Below are positions 7,547 through 10,670 of a stretch of DNA of 10,670 nt, piece by piece (positions within the stretch are counted from its first letter, which is position 1; each line of letters starts with the position of its first letter). Made by a program: the position numbers and the translations under genes. The stretch lies in assembly GCA_002314055.1 (NCBI GenBank), contig DCBP01000004.1, forward strand, positions 1-10,670, given 5' to 3'. The stretch comes from Prevotella sp. UBA1104 (GTDB taxonomy: Bacteria; Bacteroidota; Bacteroidia; Bacteroidales; Bacteroidaceae). A model generated the notes under the pieces. It saw only the letters and a list, made by a program, of their open reading frames with translations. It had not been told where the DNA came from and ran no database searches.

Positions 7547-7578
7547 CACAACGAAAAGATAATGAGAAGTTTGGAACA

Positions 7579-8514
7579 TTATTCCTTTTTTACGATTTGG
7601 TTAAAGTACGGATAAGGTATTTCGATATTCTCCACATCGAATCGCTCCTTGATACTTTTCAGCAAGTCGTATTTCATTATCGTAGCCTTTATGGCAGTGT
7701 CAGCCCAAGCCCAAGCCCGCAGAGTGATAGCCGAGTCGCCGAGTTCCACTACGCGTATAGCCACCTCCGGTTCGTTCTTCTCCTTTTCCTCCTTCGTGCG
7801 GTGGTCGATGAGCATAGGGTGGAGCATGATGACGCTCCGCATCACTTGGATAGCCCGGTCGAGATTAGTGTCGTAGGATACTCCGATGTCGATAAAGGCG
7901 CATGTTGCCGAGTCGCCATACGAAGAATTTATTATCGTTGCCGAGTTAATCTTGCTGTTTGGTATGAGAATCATCCTGTTCTCGATATTCTTGATAATGG
8001 TGTGGCGCAGTGTAATCTCGATAACCGTTCCCACCACGTCGCTGTCGACCTTTATGAAGTCGCCGACCTTAAACGGGCGTGTGAAGATGATAAACAGTCC
8101 GCCAACGATATTCGAGAGTGCCTCCTGCGATGCCAAACCCACAGCCATGGCAAGAATACCGGCACTGGCAAGGATAGAGTTGCTTATTTTCTCCATTCCC
8201 GGTATCAGCGAGAGGAACGTGGCGCATCCGATGATATAAATAGCCGTTACCACGATTTGCTTCAAGAACATAACCTTTGTTACGTCCATGCCTTTCTCCG
8301 CCTGTTTGCGCATAGTATGACGGAAGATATACTTTGCCAGTGCGGTTAGAATCCTCACCACGAGGTATATAACGACCAGTTTTATGCCGAAGATTATGGC
8401 GTCTTCGAGCTTTATGTTCAGGTGTGCCTCGTTGAGCAAATGTTTCAGAGAATGTTCCGGCACCCGTTCAAGTTCCTTTATCGACTGTGTTGCCGCAAGA
8501 AAGAGTCTTAGCAT
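7579..8514 (-). CDS. MscS-family mechanosensitive ion channel
   Basis: This 311-residue inner-membrane protein belongs to the small MscS type (E. coli 286 residues), a heptameric channel that opens under membrane tension and releases solutes after osmotic downshock. Three membrane segments are visible near residues 38-62, 82-104 and 112-140. The third is the pore helix, with the small-residue pattern ASAGILAMAVGLASQEALSNIVGG, where GLASQEALSNIVGG is the family hallmark. The beta domain follows (FTRPFKVGDFIKV, then IPNSKI) and the cytoplasmic cage domain ends with the conserved FDVENIEIPYPY. An acidic/basic insertion HRTKEEKEKNEPE lies in the cage near residue 240. It follows the radical SAM gene by 29 bases on the same strand, so the two are probably cotranscribed. 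The reason for the pairing is not evident. Confidence 0.93.
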   Translation of the reverse strand: MLRLFLAATQSIKELERVPEHSLKHLLNEAHLNIKLEDAIIFGIKLVVIYLVVRILTALAKYIFRHTMRKQAEKGMDVTKVMFLKQIVVTAIYIIGCATFLSLIPGMEKISNSILASAGILAMAVGLASQEALSNIVGGLFIIFTRPFKVGDFIKVDSDVVGTVIEITLRHTIIKNIENRMILIPNSKINSATIINSSYGDSATCAFIDIGVSYDTNLDRAIQVMRSVIMLHPMLIDHRTKEEKEKNEPEVAIRVVELGDSAITLRAWAWADTAIKATIMKYDLLKSIKERFDVENIEIPYPYFNQIVKKE

Positions 8515-8543
8515 ATATTATCGTAGTATAAGAGAAAACCAAT

Positions 8544-9323
8544 TTAATATGAAGCCGTGCAAGGAATGCCCAAGGCGATGACGCGGTCGCGGATAGCGTC
8601 GAGTTCCTCATGCGAAGCCTTTTTCAGGTCGTGGTCGGGAGTTTCGCGGTCGATAGTGTAAACCATCACTTCCATAGGCTGAATGCGTTTTACGGCATCG
8701 AGCCATGGTTTGATGTACACTTCCTTCACGTTGTCCACGTCTTCTCCGTTCATCAGTCCCTTCATAAACATGGTCTGAATGATAACATGTCCGTGGAAGC
8801 TCTTCAGGCTCTCGATGATATCCTCAACATTGTAGCTCGGTTGTTGTGGGCGGTCCACCTTATTAATATAGTCGGTGTCCACGGTGTCGAGCTTCAGAAT
8901 ATTGTTGTCAACCTTCATCAGCGCCTCATGTACCTGTTTGCGGTGCAGCATGGTAGAGTTGCTCAAAACCGAAACCTTAGCATCTGGGCAGTATTTGTTT
9001 CTCAGCCGTATCGTGTCGTCGATAATCTCGGCAAAATGCGGGTGAGCAGTCGGTTCTCCGTTTCCTGCAAACGTCAGCACGTCAGGTTTCGGTCCGTTCA
9101 GTGCCATCTCCTTCAGCTTGTTCTCGAGAGCCTCGGCAACCTCCTTTCTTGTAGGTCGCGGTAGAGTAGGGCGGCGGTCGGCATTAAATCCGCATTCGCA
9201 GTAAATGCAGTCGAAGGTACATACCTTGCCGTCGGCTGGCTGCAGGTTTATTCCCAAGGAAATGCCGAGTCTCCGGCTATGGATAGGTCCGAATATCGGT
9301 GAAGGATAAATAACTGTGCTCAT
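8544..9323 (-). CDS. Radical SAM protein, COG0731/TYW1-like family
   Basis: This 259-residue protein is a radical S-adenosylmethionine enzyme. The [4Fe-4S] ligands are C35, C39 and C42 in CTFDCIYC (CX3CX2C), preceded by the family opening FGPIHSRRLGISLGINLQP. A GNGEPT segment (87-92) supplies the glycine-rich and acidic residues that contact SAM, and a TIM-barrel-like alternation continues to about residue 230. The opening and GNGEPT are characteristic of COG0731, named for similarity to the wybutosine synthesis enzyme TYW1. Bacterial members lack the flavodoxin domain of eukaryotic TYW1 and mostly have no assigned reaction; bacteria do not generally make wybutosine, so the substrate here is unknown. 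It is the first gene of a likely two-gene unit with the MscS channel. Confidence 0.88.
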   Translation of the reverse strand: MSTVIYPSPIFGPIHSRRLGISLGINLQPADGKVCTFDCIYCECGFNADRRPTLPRPTRKEVAEALENKLKEMALNGPKPDVLTFAGNGEPTAHPHFAEIIDDTIRLRNKYCPDAKVSVLSNSTMLHRKQVHEALMKVDNNILKLDTVDTDYINKVDRPQQPSYNVEDIIESLKSFHGHVIIQTMFMKGLMNGEDVDNVKEVYIKPWLDAVKRIQPMEVMVYTIDRETPDHDLKKASHEELDAIRDRVIALGIPCTASY

Positions 9324-9351
9324 AATTCTATTGCTTTAAAATATCAGACTG

Positions 9352-9359
9352 CAAAATTA
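9352..9359 (-). promoter_or_regulatory. Candidate -7 element for the radical SAM-mscS unit
   Basis: TAATTTTG (9359-9352, minus strand) matches TAnnTTTG and lies 28 bases before the ATG, which leaves a leader of about 23 bases. No clear -33 TTTG is present. A small dyad, TCGG-TAAT-CCGA (9377-9388), lies about 18 bases farther upstream, in the -33 region, and could be a binding site. Confidence 0.4.
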
Positions 9360-9444
9360 CACACTATTTTTAATAATCGGTAATCCGAGACTGTAATATC
9401 TTCAAGTTTTTTCTGTATGGATGGATTATGGAAGCATATAGTAT

Positions 9445-9549
9445 ATGAATGTTGTTCCTATCAAACGCCGTTGGTATTTGGTAGCTGCACAAAAGGTGCA
9501 GGATCGCTGCCCCAAAAGTGCCACTGCTAAATCATCATTCTATTCATAG
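9445..9549 (+). CDS. Possible 34-codon small frame, unassigned
   Basis: An ATG frame gives a 34-residue basic peptide beginning MNVVPIKRRWYLVAAQKVQD and ending at TAG. An in-frame stop lies just upstream of the ATG, so no longer start exists. There is no clear promoter or ribosome-binding sequence. The residue composition looks more protein-like than that of the neighbouring frames, which could mean a small gene or the start of a decayed gene; after the TAG the frame stays open for another 31 codons. I recognise no family. Confidence 0.15.
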   Translation: MNVVPIKRRWYLVAAQKVQDRCPKSATAKSSFYS

Positions 9550-9622
9550 TCAAAAATCGTTTTGGACTTTACGTTTGAAAATGATTGTTCTCTTACAAAG
9601 ACTCTCGATACTTTCCGTTGCC

Positions 9623-9726
9623 GGTGTGAGGGGTGTGAGGGTTAAACATTTACCCCTCACACTATCCCTCACACTATTACGCTCTGATTATCAGTATGTT
9701 AAGATGTTGGGTGAGGGGTGTGAGGG
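9623..9726. repeat. GTGTGAGGG array in direct and inverted orientation
   Basis: Two perfect tandem 9-mers GTGTGAGGG (9624-9641) are followed by two inverted copies CCCTCACAC (9654-9662 and 9666-9674, with TAT between), then by a degenerate unit GGGTGAGG (9709-9716) and a third direct unit GTGTGAGGG (9718-9726). The first four can fold into a stem of 18 pairs with a 3-base bulge and a 12-base loop. The inverted pair could instead fold with the last pair, enclosing the palindrome CTGATTATCAG (9684-9694). The two folds exclude each other. Function is unknown. Confidence 0.7.
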
Positions 9727-9916
9727 TAAAATAAAGGAAAAACTTTTTTTTTATTATTAGGCGAGGATATGCACCGATGTATTCATTTAATGTCTTATCC
9801 AGACATGTAACCGATATTATGCCCAAATCCAGTTGCCAATAGCAATAGATATTGTTCTTTATTTCAGTAAACTTATATTAAAAATACCGATTCACTGAAA
9901 AAAGATGATATAAACA

Positions 9917-9948
9917 GTTGTTTCGTATCGACTAAAGTAATATATTTG
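9917..9948 (+). promoter_or_regulatory. Bacteroidetes promoter of the beta-barrel gene
   Basis: GTTG (9917-9920) is followed after 20 bases by TATATTTG (9941-9948), close to the Bacteroidetes pattern of a -33 TTG element and -7 TAnnTTTG at the expected spacing. Transcription would start near 9954 and leave a leader of about 47 bases. This is the best-formed promoter in the window. Confidence 0.7.
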
Positions 9949-10000
9949 CCGCAGAAAACAACAATAGTAAATTTAGACATAAAAAAGAAAGGGAAAAGAC

Positions 10001-10564
10001 ATGAAGAAACTATTCTTATCATTAGTAGCATTGCTCACTGCAGTAGTAGCAAGCGCACAGGTTTATGTAGGTGGAGAAGTTGGTTTGTGGCGTAACACAG
10101 AAGACAATCATACATCATTTACAATCGCACCACAGGTAGGTTACAACCTCAACGACAAGTGGGCTATCGGTTTGGAATTCATGTATAACCACGAGTATTA
10201 TGATGGCGTAAAAGCAGACGGTGCTGGTGTTGCTCCATACGCACGCTACACAGTGGCAAAGGCAGGTCCCGTTTCATTCATGCTCGACGGCGGTGTAGGT
10301 TTCGCAACCTATAAGGCAAAGTATAAAGGTTACGACAGCGACTCGTATAATGCATGGCAGATTGGTATCACACCGGCAGTAAAGGTTAGTCTGACAAAGA
10401 AGGTAGACTTCATCGCCAGCCTCGGTTTCTTAGGCTATCGCGACAACGACGATATGGCAGATGTTGATGGCGAAAAGGTGTCAGCTCCGGCATTTGGCGA
10501 GAAGGGATTTGGATTCTCATTCAGCTCAAACGACCTGAAGTTCGGCGTTGTATACAATTTCTAA
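10001..10564 (+). CDS. Small outer-membrane beta-barrel protein
   Basis: This 187-residue protein has a clear signal peptide (MKKLFLSLVALLTAVVASA, cleavage before Q20) and a mature part of about 168 residues made of alternating strands with aromatic girdles and Gly-rich turns, such as PQVGYNLNDKWAIGLEF and LDGGVGFATY. It ends in YNF, the terminal aromatic residue that the BAM complex recognises. This fits the small OmpW/OmpA-like outer-membrane beta-barrel domain families (eight strands) that are abundant in Bacteroidales. There is no OmpA-type peptidoglycan-binding domain. Its role could be structural or a narrow pore; family-level function only. The leader is A/G-rich (AAAGAAAGGGAAAAGAC before the ATG). 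It stands alone on the plus strand with its own promoter. Codons favour common ones, consistent with good expression. Confidence 0.85.
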   Translation: MKKLFLSLVALLTAVVASAQVYVGGEVGLWRNTEDNHTSFTIAPQVGYNLNDKWAIGLEFMYNHEYYDGVKADGAGVAPYARYTVAKAGPVSFMLDGGVGFATYKAKYKGYDSDSYNAWQIGITPAVKVSLTKKVDFIASLGFLGYRDNDDMADVDGEKVSAPAFGEKGFGFSFSSNDLKFGVVYNF

Positions 10565-10617
10565 GGTTCAGAAAACAAGAGATATCATAATATACTAAAC
10601 TTTAGGATTTAGATCTT

Positions 10618-10662
10618 CCCCTCCCCCGCCTCCCCCTCCGGGGGCGGAGCAGTTACTCTTTT
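10618..10662 (+). terminator. C-rich hairpin after the beta-barrel gene, possible terminator
   Basis: The C-rich tract contains CCGCC and CCC (10626-10634, one bulged T) pairing with GGGGGCGG (10640-10647) around a 5-base loop. TTTT comes only at 10659-10662, 12 bases after the stem, and the stem is 62 bases after the stop codon. Alternative pairing of CTCC (10630-10633) with GGAG (10646-10649) is possible. This may be a terminator or a GC-rich intergenic repeat; the distant T run lowers confidence. The opposite strand has runs of 4-5 G. Confidence 0.35.
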
Positions 10663-10670
10663 AATCAGAA

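Larger units (their letters stand above)
9324..10000. other. 677-bp region without a supported gene
   Basis: This divergent gap holds the radical SAM promoter region at its left end, a short 34-codon frame (9445-9549, plus), a 6-bp hairpin CTGCAC-AAAAG-GTGCAG (9485-9501), the GTGTGAGGG array (9623-9726), a run of nine T (9744-9752) and the promoter of the beta-barrel gene (9917-9948). Between 9761 and 9910 I see only AT-rich sequence without clear motifs. No tRNA cloverleaf, transposase frame or long terminal repeat was found. The G/T-rich middle differs in texture from both flanks and may be a remnant of an inserted element. Confidence 0.5.

Noticed and set aside
7597..8349. 250-codon plus-strand frame opposite the MscS gene
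   Set aside because: It is a mirror of the channel's codon structure; the His/Arg/Asp-rich translation has no domain character.
8610..9164. 184-codon plus-strand frame opposite the radical SAM gene
   Set aside because: It is an antisense shadow of a conserved enzyme gene without its own promoter.
9485..9501. Intrinsic terminator at CTGCAC-AAAAG-GTGCAG
   Set aside because: A 6-bp stem is present but no T tract follows on either strand.
9623..9726. CRISPR array
   Set aside because: Units are 9 bp, partly inverted and directly adjacent; there are no regular spacers and no cas genes.
9518..9760. 80-codon plus-strand frame through the GTGTGAGGG array
   Set aside because: Much of it is translated repeat (GVRGVRV, LTLSLTL) and a T run; no start signals.

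Overview
The window reads as a chromosomal segment of a Bacteroidales bacterium, most likely Prevotella or a close relative. The evidence is A-rich leaders without strong Shine-Dalgarno sequences, -7 elements of the TAnnTTTG type before several genes, two lipoprotein-type efflux components, and protein sequences of typical Prevotella character. The genus is an inference; no rRNA or other taxonomic marker is present.

Layout: all genes except the last lie on the minus strand, so they are read from high to low coordinates. A radical SAM protein of the COG0731/TYW1-like type (9323-8544) is followed 29 bp later by an MscS-type mechanosensitive channel (8514-7579), probably one transcript. After a 270-bp AT-rich gap with a candidate promoter and an operator-like dyad comes a complete tripartite RND efflux operon: periplasmic adaptor lipoprotein (7308-6103), inner-membrane HAE1/AcrB-type pump (5981-2727) and TolC/OprM-type outer-membrane lipoprotein (2646-1261). 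A 12-bp hairpin sits between pump and outer-membrane genes. Next is an LpxA-family acyltransferase (1069-296), separated from the efflux genes by an imperfect inverted-repeat element and closed by a strong intrinsic terminator (227-258). I see no promoter motif just before lpxA, so it may be read through from the efflux operon. At the left edge a new promoter precedes the first 23 codons of a small protein (69-1) that runs off the window.

On the right, a 677-bp gene-free stretch (9324-10000) separates the minus-strand block from a plus-strand outer-membrane beta-barrel gene (10001-10564) that has a near-consensus Bacteroidetes promoter. The stretch holds an array of GTGTGAGGG units in direct and inverted orientation. 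A C-rich hairpin closes the window.

Taken together, the window is a cell-envelope neighbourhood: drug or metabolite export, lipid A-type acylation, osmotic safety valve and a small outer-membrane barrel. I found no convincing new defence, mobile or biosynthetic system. The most useful leads are the LpxA-like protein that lacks several canonical LpxA substrate-binding residues, the GTGTGAGGG palindromic array, two hairpins whose pairing is complete only in minus-strand RNA, and the truncated small-peptide gene at the left edge.
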